Positions 1 to 12,741 of a stretch of DNA of 64,000 bases are shown piece after piece. Numbering within the stretch: position 1 is the stretch's first letter; each line of letters starts with the position of its first letter. The notes below the pieces were generated by a model. That model had not been told where the DNA came from and ran no database searches. It saw only the letters and a list, made by a program, of their open reading frames with translations. This DNA is from Mangifera indica (lineage: Eukaryota > Streptophyta > Magnoliopsida > Sapindales > Anacardiaceae). The translations under genes were made by a program, and so were the position numbers. The stretch is taken from positions 7,956,001 through 8,020,000 of the forward strand of contig NC_058138.1 of NCBI RefSeq assembly GCF_011075055.1, given 5' to 3'.

Positions 1-2484
1 GTCTTCAAAAGACTTCTTCATAAAGATTTCTATTCACAAAGCTTGTTTTCACATCCATTTGGTAAGGCCCCAAATCAAAATGAGCCATCAAAGCCATAAT
101 AATTCTTAATGAATCCATAGTGGATACCGGGGATAATGTCTCATTAAAGTCTATACTTTTTCTCTAAGAAAAGCCTTTAACGACCTATTTGACTTTAAAT
201 TTATCAATTCTGCCTTTAAAGTCTTTCTTGGTCTTGAAAACCCATTTATAGCCAATAGATCTAACTCCATCAAGAAGCTCTACTAAACCCCATACACTAT
301 TGTCACTCATAGAATGCATTTCTTCCTTCATAGCCTTCAACCACTTATTTGACGATAAGCAAAAAATGACTTCTTTAAAATTCACAAGATTTACAATTTG
401 GCTAATATCATAATCAACTTACCAAGATAGACATAGTAATCTTTAAAGATGGCTAGTCGACTCTATCTAGATGACCTTCTAACTAAAATTACAACTATGG
501 GCTCATTAGGTAAAGTATTAGATACAGACAACTAGGCTAATACAGGATTGGAAACAACATTGTCAGTAGTGGCTTTATTTTAAATAGGCTCATGTTCTAA
601 AGGATTCTCTAAAACCAATTATCTAGGCTCCTCAATAGAATTAGGTAATATACCACTACGTACATTAGTCAGAGGCTCCGATCTTGATGGACCTTTTTCA
701 AATTCCTTCAATAGTTGAGAACTACTACCCTCTGATGAATCAACTCAAGAAATTTAGTAGTTATTCGCTCGACTACTTTCATGCTATGCAAAGGGCAATA
801 AAACCTATATCCTTTGAAATGTTCAAAATAACAAATGAAATATCCCCAAACAATTTTAGGATCCAATTTCCTTTTATTAAGGTTATAACTTACTTCGACA
901 AGACAATCCCAAACTCAAACATGTCTCTAGGTTTTCTTCTCATCCAAAGCTTAAAAAGAGTTTTAGACATTAACATTGAAAGGACCTTATTTAAAATGTA
1001 TAATGTAGTCTTAATAGTTTCACTGCATAAATAATCTGGTAAATTAGATCTACACATCATACTTGTCACCACATCCTTAAGGATGCGATTAGGCCTCTCA
1101 GTTACACCATTTTTTTTAGAAGTCATAGGCATAGTGTACTAAGGAATAATTTTACATTCTTGTAAATACTTGGCAAAAAAGAACTATTTGCTACCCAAAA
1201 TTAGTATATCTACCATAATATTTTGCACCTAAATCAGATCTCACAACCTTGATGACTTTTCTAGTCTGTTTCTTTGATTTTGTCTTAAAACTCTTGAACT
1301 TCTCAAGAGCATTAGATTTATCTTTAATCATAAAAACATACCCATATATGGAATAATAATTAATAAAAGTGATGAAATACTTATTGCCACACAATGTGAA
1401 TGAATAAGGTCCACTAATATCTGTATGAATGAGCTCTAAAAACTCATTACTCTTGGTTGAACTGTATTTTTTAGTCTTTGTCAATTTTTGCCTTATACAA
1501 GTAACATAGGTCCCTAGATCTTGAAAATTCAAAGGTGGAAGAATTTCATCTTTAATTAATTTGTTTACTCTATCTTTTGAAATATGTCCTAGCCTTCTAT
1601 GCCAAAATAAGGATGACTTTTCTCTAATTAAAGATCCTTTAATACCAATATTATTGGGAGTCAAACAAAGTCTATATAAATATCAAACAAAAAATAACTG
1701 CCAACAAACTATAAATTAAACCACAAATCAACTTTTCAATTTCCATACATAAGTTTGTAACTAGATTTATCCAACAATGAAATAGAAATTATCATAAGAC
1801 CTTTTAATAAGTCTACTTATATTCCTTGGAGCATGAGACTTGAATTTCTTATTTTATCATCTCCCCTTAGATTGATTCTAAGACATACCAACCATATTCA
1901 CTATTTCCAACTTCTCTGACTTCAGTTTCTTTTCTTCAATCATATACCTAGCAATTAGATCATTAACAATATAATTCTTTCTTACAGTGTTATAAACTAT
2001 CTTAATCTCATTAAACTCCACAGGCTATAAATTGAGAGCATTATAGACAATATAAGTGTCATTAAAGGGTATATTATAATTTTTCAGTAATCTTCAAAAT
2101 AAATTCTCTAACCCCTTTAAAGTTGTCATATCCAGCCCCTAACAACTCATTCATCAAATGGAAAACTTCAGCATGATCCAAAACCCGATATCTCTACCCA
2201 ATGATATCAAGAAACTCTCTAGCATTTGTGGACTCTGGCAGACTATTCAAAAGATGCTCAGGAATGATCTGTTTCAAAGCAATAATGTTGAGCCTGTAAG
2301 ATCTTTCCCATTTAGCATGATACTTTTTCTTAACAGTGAAAGTCTCATCAGTAGGTCATGGAGGTTCATCGACTCACAAGGTCATATCAATATCAACAAT
2401 ATCTAGCGCAAATTTTATATCAGACCTTCATCTCTTAAAATCATTACTAGTTAGGAGTTCAATAATAGCATTGTTATTACTCAT
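1..2484 (-). pseudogene. Ty1/copia gag-pol remnant (element A), continues off the left edge
   Basis: Read on the minus strand, this is a decayed copia polyprotein. A gag start (MSNNNAIIEL) lies at 2484 and is followed by gag-like peptides (AKWERS, NSLPEST, HLMNELL) broken by stops. At 1664-1191 comes the GAG-pre-integrase (HRRLGHISKDRVNKL) and the start of the integrase core (LIHTDISGPYS, VVRSDLGAKYY). More integrase is at 1132-890 (GVTERPNRIL). The start of reverse transcriptase is at 385-185 (WLKAMKEEMHSM, IGYKWVFKTK). The order gag, integrase, reverse transcriptase is diagnostic of Ty1/copia. Frameshifts and stops make it non-functional. RNase H and the 3' LTR must lie beyond position 1. 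No host function is suggested. Confidence 0.85.
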
Positions 2485-3964
2485 TGTAATAGCAACTGAA
2501 TTTACAATTTAATAATGCAACTGATGGGTAATAGGAACAATTAATGAGTTAGAATAGTCCTAAAACCTTATAAGGTATCCTAAATTGGGATCATTATTAT
2601 GTCACCATAAACTCTCATTTGGGCAAAGAAAATGGCATGTTATTAAAATCCCAAAGTATAAGGTTATAAGACCATATGAAAATCTTATGAACAATTAATT
2701 TTCGAAAGAAATATCTCTTTTGGGCAAATAAACTTTCTAGACCAATGTTCATTCTCTTTTAAAAGAAGGCATATATCGATTGAATATGTACAACGACCTT
2801 TGGGTGTATTGTATTTATTCATGACCATGAACAAACTATTTTATATCATTGTCCTTATGCTACCGCTAGTCTTAATATACATACTAACCCCCTTTAGGTA
2901 GGAAATCACATGCATTAACACTAAAGAATATATCATTACCACGTAAAGTATTTCATGAGTCTCGATGAATATATCGCTTTGACAGTTAAACATTCTAATA
3001 ACTCATTAATTTATTTCTATGATACTAAGGAAAATTGTCCTAACAAAGATTTCATGAGCTATTGACCATTATTATCTCTGACAACCTATTAAAGCAAAGT
3101 TGCATCAAGTAGAATAAACAAAACAACCATTTATGAAGTTTTAATGCCTACATGCAACAATTTATAACAAAATAAAACCATATATGTGCTATAAATAAAA
3201 TATAATACAATAAAACAAGTGTGTGAACTTTCAGTAAGCAAATAAACATTGGAACACATCAACTTGAGCAGGAAACTCTCCTTCAGGCACCTTAAAATGA
3301 TGAAACAAGGTGAAAAACAATGCTCACACACCCAGAAATGGCAACATGCGTCCACATGCATTGAAAAAACTTGCACACTAACCATTGGCCATAGGTTCGA
3401 TTAAAATGATGTCACGCGGCCATATGCATAAACCTATTGTTGAATCGAGTCAACCCAATTTCAAGTCAATAAACTCATTAACCAACTTGGGTTAACCCAT
3501 TGATTGGTCAACTCACAAACCATTGACCATGGGTTCGGGTGACTCGTTGACCTAGGTAATCAGTTATTCCTAACCTGACTACAATCAACAAGTTGTAAAG
3601 AACCCTACCCACTCTTTGTTGTTGTTGCCATCCAATCCACTCACTCTAATCGACAATTGGTCCTGCAATTATGGGGTAAATGATCCCTAGACATTGGCCA
3701 CTACAATGGCAACATTTTTTACCAACGATGACGAGCATACGGTTGGCCAACCTATTCTAGCCCAAATTTTATCGATTTTTGATCGAATTTTCAATTTGTA
3801 AACATGTATAAGGGCATGTATAATCATCAACAAACATAATCATATCAACATCATGCCCAATTTCAACCAATTTGACAAAAAATCAATAAACCCCAATTTA
3901 GGAATCAAGCCAAAATTATCCAATTTTAACAAAATTAATTAGTTTAATTAGCCTAAATGTGTCT
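2485..3964 (-). other. Long untranslated leader of copia element A
   Basis: This stretch lies between the primer-binding site and the gag start and shows no coding signal on either strand. It contains repeated phrases such as TTGACC and GGTCAAC around 3340-3560. A similar phrase set occurs at 8540-8680 in element B, which suggests the two elements belong to one family with an unusually long leader. The boundary with gag is inferred from the first recognisable gag methionine. Confidence 0.45.
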
Positions 3965-3975
3965 CTCTGATACCA
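3965..3975 (-). other. Primer-binding site of copia element A (initiator tRNA-Met type)
   Basis: On the minus strand the sequence is TGGTATCAGAG, complementary to the 3' end of plant initiator tRNA-Met and typical of Ty1/copia elements. It lies directly beside the LTR edge at 3978, which fixes the orientation of element A as minus. Confidence 0.75.
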
Positions 3976-3977
3976 AA

Positions 3978-4354
3978 TGTAAGCATAGAATCAAAAATAT
4001 AACACAAATATCAACAATAATTTTGCCAAATTTCACAAATTTTTCACATCAGGTTGTAAAGCACTGTAATTAATAAGTTTGAGAGAATAGGAGAACCTGT
4101 TTGAGTCATATTAGTGATCTAGAGAAGACTAATTTTTAATCTTAGAACAATGTCTTCCTCCCCAAGTTTCCAGAATGCATTTGCAATGAATGAATGGGAT
4201 GCCAATTAAAGTTATACGCTAATATTCTTTGGGGAAGAGACCTTGTTTGTTCCCTTTTATTACTAAAAAGGTAAAAGAGTCAATTAGGTTCTCCCGTCAA
4301 AAGCCAAATAACCTTATATCAACCCACACTTGCAACCCAAAATTAATAATTACA
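3978..4354 (-). repeat. Probable 5' LTR of copia element A
   Basis: A 377-bp segment starts next to the primer-binding site and is bounded by the short inverted ends TGTAA and TTACA. The inner edge is well supported by the primer site. The outer edge (4354) is inferred only from the inverted terminal bases, and no partner LTR is in the window to confirm it. Confidence 0.45.
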
Positions 4355-5820
4355 ATATAAAGTGTAACGACTCGTTTCTAGATGATCACATCAAGCTCAT
4401 AAAAGGAAATTTTTCTAGACTATGCATTCACTCAATTTTATTAAACAATAAAAATATTTAATCATTGTACACCCACATTATTCCTATAAACAAATTTACC
4501 AATAAGTCCTTACGTTGACGTATATGGGGTGCAAGGGGCAGATTCTTCATACTTGTAACATTTTTTTATTATAATTTTGTATTAGATGGAGTGTTCTAAC
4601 TTGGTGTTTAATAATACTTCTCTTTGCAATAGTACTACAACATTTTTTGCTTTGAAATGTATCTTTAGAAATCAAACTTCGATATATTTGATCTAATCAT
4701 CAATTGGTCGACACCTTCATATTGGGTTTCATGTTTGTCCTTGAATTTGAGTGTCTATGCAATATGAACAGCTAGCAACCATAATGCATATAATTTTATA
4801 AGCTTCCCAAGTGAAGTAAAATAAAACATTTTCCCACTTTTTAACTCTAAAAAAATCAAAATTTGTTAGAAAAATCTATCAAATACTACACCATAAAATT
4901 GGAACATCAGCTTCAATTTGTTAAATAATATTTACTTTCCCTTTTGGTTAAATTCTGATTGGATCAAATTCTGATTTGATTTAATTCTAATTAGATATTA
5001 TTTTAATTTTGTGTATATTATTTTTCTTGTTTCATAAGATTAGATTTCCTTTTTAAATTACATTGTAATACTATAAATTATACAATATTTCGTCAATAAT
5101 ATTCATTCAATTTACAATCCAATTCTTAATTCTTTTATGGTATCAAAGCGGCTAAAATTATCCTGTAATTCTCAGCTTTATTTTTTTTCTCCCTCAAACC
5201 TTATTTTTATTTTAGTTTTGCACAACTACCAATTCCCCCTATTTCTTTAGGCTTTTTTTTTCCTTTGGAAACTTTGTGTTAACCCCCACATATTTTTATC
5301 TTTCCCAACTGCCATCCCCAACCTTTGAAATGTTGTTGTTCAGCTCACCATCTGACTGTTTTCCTTCTCCTTCTTTGGTAGCTCTTCACTAAGTTCAAGC
5401 CATCATTGGTCCTCTTTTTCTTCTCAAAAACTCCTCAATAGGACTCCATCTTTCTTTCCCATTGTCGCCGATGTGATTCTCTACCTCTCATAAGAATCAT
5501 CGACTTTTCTTTAAGCTCTAATATCCATCTACATTCTCTAATGTTAATGTTCGTATCTCTCTCGGTTGTGTCACGTTTCTGCCTTTCTTTTCAAGTGGTT
5601 GAGTATATTCCCCTGTTACTTTTTCTTTGTCCATAATTCCTAATTTTTGGCCATTGTCCTAGTGTCTTCATGGAAAATTTCATGCCTCCTCACTTGACAG
5701 TACCTCCTAGCAATCCGCCTCCTAGCTTTTCATTACTAGTGGCCACCACCTATAGCTCTCCAACGGTGGTCACTCCTTTGATGCCATATATTTGCATTGC
5801 TTCCACTAGTTGGAATGAGT
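4355..5820 (+). mobile_element. Truncated plus-strand copia-like element C
   Basis: A primer-binding site TGGTATCAAAGC at 5138-5149 is preceded by AT-rich LTR-like sequence. Part of that may be an LTR starting near 4863 or 4918, but no clear boundary is visible. It is followed by a leader and an open reading start at 5670 (MENFMPPHLT), with the Pro/Ser-rich start seen in many copia gag proteins. Similarity ends at about 5820, where minus-strand element B begins, so element C appears cut off there. Calling it copia rests on the primer site; gag itself is only weakly recognisable. Confidence 0.4.
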
Positions 5821-7160
5821 ATAGATATTATCTCTTAATACTCAACTAATGATCATTAAGATGTACCTATCCTCATTCTTCTCTCATCTCATATAAATGA
5901 AATCTTTATCAGTATCATCTATATTAGAAAAAACATCTTCTATGAAGGTAGCATCTCTTGATACAATTTCAATTAATCTTTACATATACCTAAATATATA
6001 AACTATAAAAGAAGTCAAGTTCTTACAACTTTGTCAGATGGTTTTTCTAGTAGTTTTTCTAGTTAGGCAAACTTACACTTAGGTAGTTCTATTGATGTGA
6101 AAGTTCATAATAAACTTTCATAGGCCAATCTATTCAGTCCATCTTGGCCAACTTGTCTTAATCTAGCATACCATATATTTGCATTCACATCCATACATAT
6201 AGGAAAAGTAAATAATGAAAAACTAATATTATCATGATAAAGGTCGACTAACACCTTATAACCATTCAACAATAAACCAAATCTATAGAAATAACTTCTA
6301 TTACATTTTGACAGAACACCTAAAGAAATTCAAATTATATCATAATTTAAAAAGAACAAGTACTTTGACCAAGATTCATCGAATATTTAGAGTACATTGG
6401 ATTTTATGTAGGTATAGGATTCAACCACCTTACAAAACTTATTTACTCGTCTCTATCCCTCTTACTTCAACCCTTGTGTTGTTGCCTACATAAATCCAAC
6501 TCACATTTTTCAAAATTCAACAAAAATCTACTAAAACTCCTTTGTCATGAGTTATTTGGTTAGTGGCTTCTAAGTCTATAATTCATATAGGATAATACTC
6601 AGTTAATAGCACAATACTGATAACTAAAGTTTCATCACTTTATATGGAATGAGACAATATCATTTTCTACTCCGTGTATTGATGGGCAAAATAACTTTTG
6701 TTGCTTTAATTGCAATAATTCATTTTGTTTATGTCTCTTCTTCCAATACATTTTCCACTCTCTCGTTTTCATTCCTTGCTCTTATTCTTTGAGCCTTATA
6801 GGACTTCCTTCCAGACTTAAGCCACTTACTTTTGAAACCATAAACAACTTTTTGGAACTCGACTCTACAACATATGCATGAGTACCTGGTCTAATTACCA
6901 TAAGGGTACTTGTCCTATCATCCAATGTGGTGAGAATTATCAACAAAAGTCTTTATATTCTCACTGTAGGCCATATGCATTTTTCATACACTCTCACTCT
7001 TTGGAAGAGATCATTCTACTGCATGAACCAATTGTTCATTTGTCATATTGCATCTAGGTAACTTCAATTCCATAATCATATTTGACATTCTCTTAAATTT
7101 AATGATCAACTGCCTTTTTTTGAAGACTATAGTTCCTCAAAACTTTTTTATCAAAACCAT
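5821..7160 (-). pseudogene. Ty1/copia gag-pol remnant (element B)
   Basis: Minus-strand translation gives a shuffled set of copia landmarks. A gag/zinc-knuckle-side region lies at 7080-6700. A protease-side stretch (GNNTRVEVRGIE, then a degenerate LKDVLYVP-like motif) lies at 6490-6310. A GAG-pre-integrase-like segment (NANIWYARLRQVGQD) is at 6185-6060. Immediately after it comes the integrase/RT hinge motif (EIVSRDATFIEDVF) at 5990-5930. Most of the integrase core is therefore deleted, and the left end stops abruptly at element C. Many stops are present and the copy cannot encode a working polyprotein. Confidence 0.65.
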
Positions 7161-9091
7161 ACATATGACATCTATAGTTAAACATTACTGGTACTGATAT
7201 ACTAAATCATTATTTATGGAACTGGTCAAGATATCACACAAAGTGAATCTTGTTTCTTACATACGTGATGTGCATTCACATTACGTTTGTGTAAGGCACC
7301 ATTCATGTTTTTATCCCTTAGTCAATTGTGACTCTATCATAACCTAATTTGCGGTCTCCAATGTCTTTTGCTCATTTAGGATATGATGCATATTTAAATG
7401 CCACATTGTAATTATCCATATTTAGTATCATATTCATTTAACTTAGTCATCATGTTCTAAGATGTTATGGTTAATTAGATTACAGAGACATATATCAAAC
7501 ACAACTCAATCAACACAACCAAATACACAATAATTGTTGTAATTATACATTAAAATTTAAAATATCTCACATAAGGTACAAAATCGAAAGTTTACTATAT
7601 TCCTAATCATCTTTCATTACTCAAATGCTTGACATTTTGAAATTCAATCTAATTATGCCACTATTAATTCTAGATAAGAATTTCACTAAATTCTACCAAT
7701 ATCAGAATTCTCACATTTAATATATATAATAGATGACACAACAAATGCATTATTTATTATGACTAAGACTATTTTATCAACTCATATCATACTTAAAGGT
7801 GTTCTATCCATGATAAAGTCTTTATGTCATTTGTGATAGGGCAAAAATCTCGCATTTCATTAATTTAGGAATAACGTCAAAGTCATGGATGTTCTCATGT
7901 ACAATATTATGTGTCGCTCTTTACCAAGCTATAATGTATCCATTCAATCCGAAAAAATATTTCATGTTCTTGTCCCAAACAAGATCATTAATTACGAGGC
8001 TAATAGTCATACATAAATATTATTAGACTATATACTATCTTTTTTCCAATTAAGAGAGTACGACTGATTATATATACATAGTCCCAACATGCATCATTAG
8101 ACTAGCAGATAATCACATCATCTACTTAATGTGATGGTCTCTGGTCAACAATCTTGCATGAATTAGAAACACATGTTTTAAAAAAGCAATGTGTGTTTTC
8201 AAGAATTGAAATGATGTATTACATGCTTTTCATGCCATAGGACCTATAGAATATATTCCACACGTAGATCCAAGCATCACACAACTGCCACATTACGAAA
8301 AATAGGTTTCACAAGCCTAAACGCGTTGAAAACATTGTCTCACACATTATCACATTCCAAAACATGGTCTTATGTGCTTCCATACATTGAAACAGTAATG
8401 CACACATGTTTATACTTCAAGAATGAGCCACATGCTCGTTAATGCGCAGGGAATAAGCCATACTAGTTGGGAGAAGTCTCTCACACTCCTTCATACATTG
8501 GGAAAGGTCTCTCATGCACCTTCATGCACTCATATGTGTCAGAGGAGCTCTGTTGACCATTAACCAATCAACAATGATCGATCAAACTTTGACCACTAAC
8601 CCGAGTGAGTGTTAATTGATTTGGGTTTAACCTAGTTGACCAATAGGTGTGAGCAACTCATTGAGCAAACAGGTTAGGCAATCAACTAAGAACCCTAGAT
8701 TGTAGCCATTCAATTTAGTCCTTTTCCGGTGATCTTTTGGCGATGAGACTATAGGGCTTTTGAAGCTCTCTGGCCAGTTGTCCTTCTCAGGCCAACGGTG
8801 GCCTCCAACGTCTTCAAATTCTAGTGATATGGTGACATGAAGAACATGGCTCTAGGTCTCAATTTTAGCACGATTTTTGTTCATTTCGACATCATTTCAA
8901 CTTGATTTTTAATTCAATGCATGTAAAGGATATCAAGGCTTCATCCTGACATTTTTCTAACATTCAATTTCATGCAATTTGGCCAAATTCAATCCATGCC
9001 TAAGATCCGAATCTTAATCAAGTTTCAATCAAAAAATTATATAATTTAGAATATATAATTCACAGAATACATGACATATACACAACCTATA
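7161..9091 (-). other. Leader and unassigned 5' part of copia element B
   Basis: AT-rich DNA between the element B primer-binding site and its recognisable coding remains. It holds no convincing open frame. Around 8540-8680 are phrases with GTTGACC and GGTCAAC resembling those of the element A leader, which supports a shared family. Part of gag may be here in unrecognisable form. Confidence 0.4.
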
Positions 9092-9102
9092 CTCTGATAC
9101 CA
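9092..9102 (-). other. Primer-binding site of copia element B
   Basis: The minus strand reads TGGTATCAGAG, complementary to initiator tRNA-Met, one base away from the LTR edge. It shows that element B runs on the minus strand with its 5' LTR at higher coordinates. Confidence 0.8.
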
Positions 9103-9103
9103 A

Positions 9104-9600
9104 TGTTGGAACGATTTAAACATGGCAAAATCATATTCTGTAATTTTGTAAACATAAATTTAGTGTACCTAGCTTCGAGTTTGTGATGAAACCAGTCCGT
9201 ATACTACATGAGTTGTTGATGTGAGTCATTTCCACAAGCCCATTTGCTCGAGTATTGCATTTCATCGGGAGACAAATTCTTTGTGTTTCTGTGCTTATGG
9301 TTCTAGGAGGAGAAGAAGCAAAATCTTCTTTGAAAAATAATATGTATTAATTACTTGGGATGGCAGTTTTTAGATATTTAAATAACAGTCCAACTACCTC
9401 CAACAACTGCCCTTGGGTAGTTAAGCAAATTGGGTTAGGTCAACTCATCATGGAAGTTTAAAAAAATAACAAATTTTCACATTCTATGATATTTTATCAG
9501 TAAATTCTTATTCTTTTCAGGATAAAATTAATGAAAAAGTAAAATGCCATTATCAAATTAAAAGATGAAAACACCATTTCGTATTTTCACAACCTTAACA
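9104..9600 (-). repeat. 5' LTR of copia element B (497 bp)
   Basis: The segment starts TGTTGGAACG beside the primer-binding site and ends CCTTAACA, giving TGTT..AACA inverted ends as expected for a copia LTR. Its partner LTR is missing because the other end of element B is truncated near 5820. The outer boundary is inferred from the terminal bases. Confidence 0.6.
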
Positions 9601-12600
9601 ATTCCTTCATCCATTGTCTTCCACCCTCTTCTTCTTCCTTTCACTGCCACCACCACCACCTATAAATAAGAGTCAAGTGATAAGAGAATGTAGCGTCCAG
9701 ACACAATCAGGTACTACAGAATGGCAAAACCTTCCTTTTTATTCTGTCAGTGGCATTGATAAACTTGTTGTAATTTTCGTAAACCAACAATTGCAAGTCA
9801 ATGTAAAGATTTGTGATCTGAGGTGCAATTTGAACATGCATCTGCAGAGGGCTGAACTTTATATACTTTATTCAAAGTATTTATACATCAAACCGCACCC
9901 CTCCTCTCGGTTCTCTTTATTTTCAGTCCAATGACCATGTCTGCATTGATGTAATTAAAAAAAGAATCTCTTTATGACACATAAATTAATATAACCCACC
10001 GATGAAACCAACATTTTTTCAGAAGGTATTCCCAGGCAATGTGCTTGACTATCATATGTTTCCCTTTAATAAGGGTCGTACTGAGAGATAAAAATAAATA
10101 AAGAAGAATCAGATATAGACGATGTTTCGTCATTTAGAAGGGTCGATGAATGACACTTCTTCTCCGCCGAATCCTTCATCAATGCTTCTTCTCCGCAACG
10201 GCTGGATCTGTTGAGCCACTAGATTCTAATGGATCACCTAAAAAATTGAAACCTTATGGAGGAAAATATAGCCCTTCAAAGTTTAATTATAGGAAAAAAT
10301 TGTTAGTTTTCTAATCTAAAGGGAGAATGGATAAATTTTTAGAGTTTTAAGGTTTAGTAGTAAAATAACAATTTTACTCTTATCTCTAACAAAAAATTTT
10401 AATAGAATTTAGTCCATAGATATGTATTTGGGTATTTGAATTACCTTAAATATGCTTTTGAAATTAGACTAAAACTTGAGTGGCAAATAGTCCTTTGGCC
10501 TTTTTAATAACATTATAATACTTACGAAAAAAAAAAAAAAAGACTACCTTACACGGTTTTAAAAATAAATTCTTTCGAAGAGTTTATTGCATATATCCTA
10601 ATGAGATCAAAATTTGGTTCAACTCTATTCAGTTTAGTTTAAATTCATTTAGATTAAACTCGAGTCAAACTCAAATTGAGAAAGATGGCTTGTCTTTCAA
10701 ATTTAGTTGAACTTGAGGTAGAAAAATTTCGGTTTGGTCTAACTCACAAGTTAAGTGTTAACTTATTCAGTTCGAGCTTGGTTTGTGAGTCATTCTGAAT
10801 CATAGGAGATATATATAATTATAGGTAAGGGTGCTCAAAATTATCCGATAATTGAACTAAACTGGATTTTTAAACCGAAATAGGTTATTTGAAAAACCGA
10901 TTCAAACGTCAATTCAAGAATATGCAAAACCGATTTTTGGTTTAGTTACTAGTTTGTCTATTTTTTTTTAAATTCGATAAACCAAATCAAACCATTTTTT
11001 AAAAAATTAAATTAGAAATTAATAAAACACTGAACTTACTCTCAAAAAAAGTAATAAAATAGAACGATCCTTTGAAATTCGGTTTTAAATTGGTTAACCA
11101 AAAATTCGGTTAGTTTAACAAGTATTTTAGTTCAATTTAAACCCGGTTAATCTTTGAAACACTTTAATACCAATTTATGAATTTCATAGAACCAAAAATT
11201 AAGTTCAATTCGAAATACTATCAAATTAGTTTAGTTAACCAATTTTAAACACCCACAATCACATGGAGAGTTTTGATGGTTTTAAACAATTTCATAGGGT
11301 TACAAACTTTGATTAAACCCAAATGTTGCTTACAAAAGATATTATAATTTTTCCCCAAAAAATTGCCCACTTTAAAAACATTTGAACATCAATCTTGCTC
11401 TCTTTAACAAGATCACATCTTGAGCTTTGCACTTGGTTTTTCAACAATTGCTAAGATGTATTGTGCAAATCTCTCTTATTTGATGTAAGTTGGTAACATC
11501 AAAACAAGATCTACATTATTGGATTGGAGGCAAATACATTAAGTATATCCCTTAGACTGGAGCGTACATATGAGAAAAATGTGGGTTAGGTTTAAACTTA
11601 GATTTCACTAAGAGGTGTCTTCCAGTATTAAAATATCTATCTTTAATAATTTACTTTTTATTATTGAAATCACTTTGTTTGGTTTGCTAGATAATAAAAA
11701 TTTCTAATAATCTTTTATTACTAATAGTAATGTGACAGATAATATAAAAGATAATATAATCACCATATTTACTTAATTATTTCTTTACTTATTAATTTTT
11801 TAAAATAAAACTATCCTCATTTTTAATTAATATAAAAAACATTTTATAATAATTATACCTAAAAATATTTAAATAAAATAATATTTTAACATTCTTTTAT
11901 TACGTCTAATTAAATAGAATAATTATTTATATCAATATATTTTTGTCAAATTAATCTTTTAGATAATTTATTTAAAAATTAATCTTTTATTTTCAGTAAT
12001 AAAACATTACTCAAATTAAATATATCTTAAATAAATAATATTTTTTATTTTTCTATTTATATAAACATAGGCTAATTTCATTTTTCATGTTTAATTATTG
12101 TTTACTATCAAACTCATCCACTTCATTCAGAAGATATTAAAACACCACCGTAATTATCAAAACTTCAAATAAAAAAAAAAAAGAATCAAACACCTCTATA
12201 TTCACAGTTTCTTTGAACAATTCTATATATGTTCATTTTTTAATATTCAATTAAATATTTAAATGATATATTATCAAATACTCAAAACTAAATACACAAT
12301 TTTATTTATTTTTTGCAATTTCTTTTAACAAAATAGGCAAGTTAATACTAAAGAATCTCACAGGAAGAAAATAATATAACCTTGAGCCCAACTCAAATTT
12401 TAAACATACGAGTGATGTTTTATGCTAAGAGTCTCTCATGGGAAAATGCAATGGTAATCTCATTTGATACTAAACAAGACATGTAGCCTTAAATTTTTCA
12501 GAAATTATGAAACATGTTCGACCATGATTTTCTGAAATATGATCTACATATCATCTTACCGAAACAATGTCACAAAACACTACCAAAGATTCCCATGGAG

Positions 12601-12741
12601 AAAATAAGGTTTACAAATAGCTAGCGGAACAAAATTCACAGAATTCATCATCCCAAACTCACTATAGAAACTCATATTTGAACATGCAGTCTTTCTTACA
12701 CCTTGTATGAAAGGATAATGTACCTCTGGAGACCCAAAAAC
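9601..12741. other. Intergenic AT-rich DNA downstream of the GT47 gene
   Basis: No gene is recognisable on either strand. Short open frames here lack family features. There are A/T runs (for example A-rich at 10526 and 12169) and a possible small transposon at about 10820-11260. The 3' untranslated region of the GT47 gene should occupy the last few hundred bases below 12741, but no clear poly(A) signal was picked out. Confidence 0.5.
10820..11260. repeat. Possible hAT-like MITE
   Basis: The ends look inverted: GGGTGCTCAAAATT near 10827 and a matching AATTTTAAACACCC near 11245. The interior repeats ACCAATTT and AACCGATT-type motifs, as in non-autonomous hAT elements. No clean 8-bp target duplication could be read, so boundaries are approximate. 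Confidence 0.35.

Noticed and set aside
9614..9934. 106-residue plus-strand open frame beside the copia LTR
   Set aside because: Low-complexity start, no family resemblance, no supporting context.
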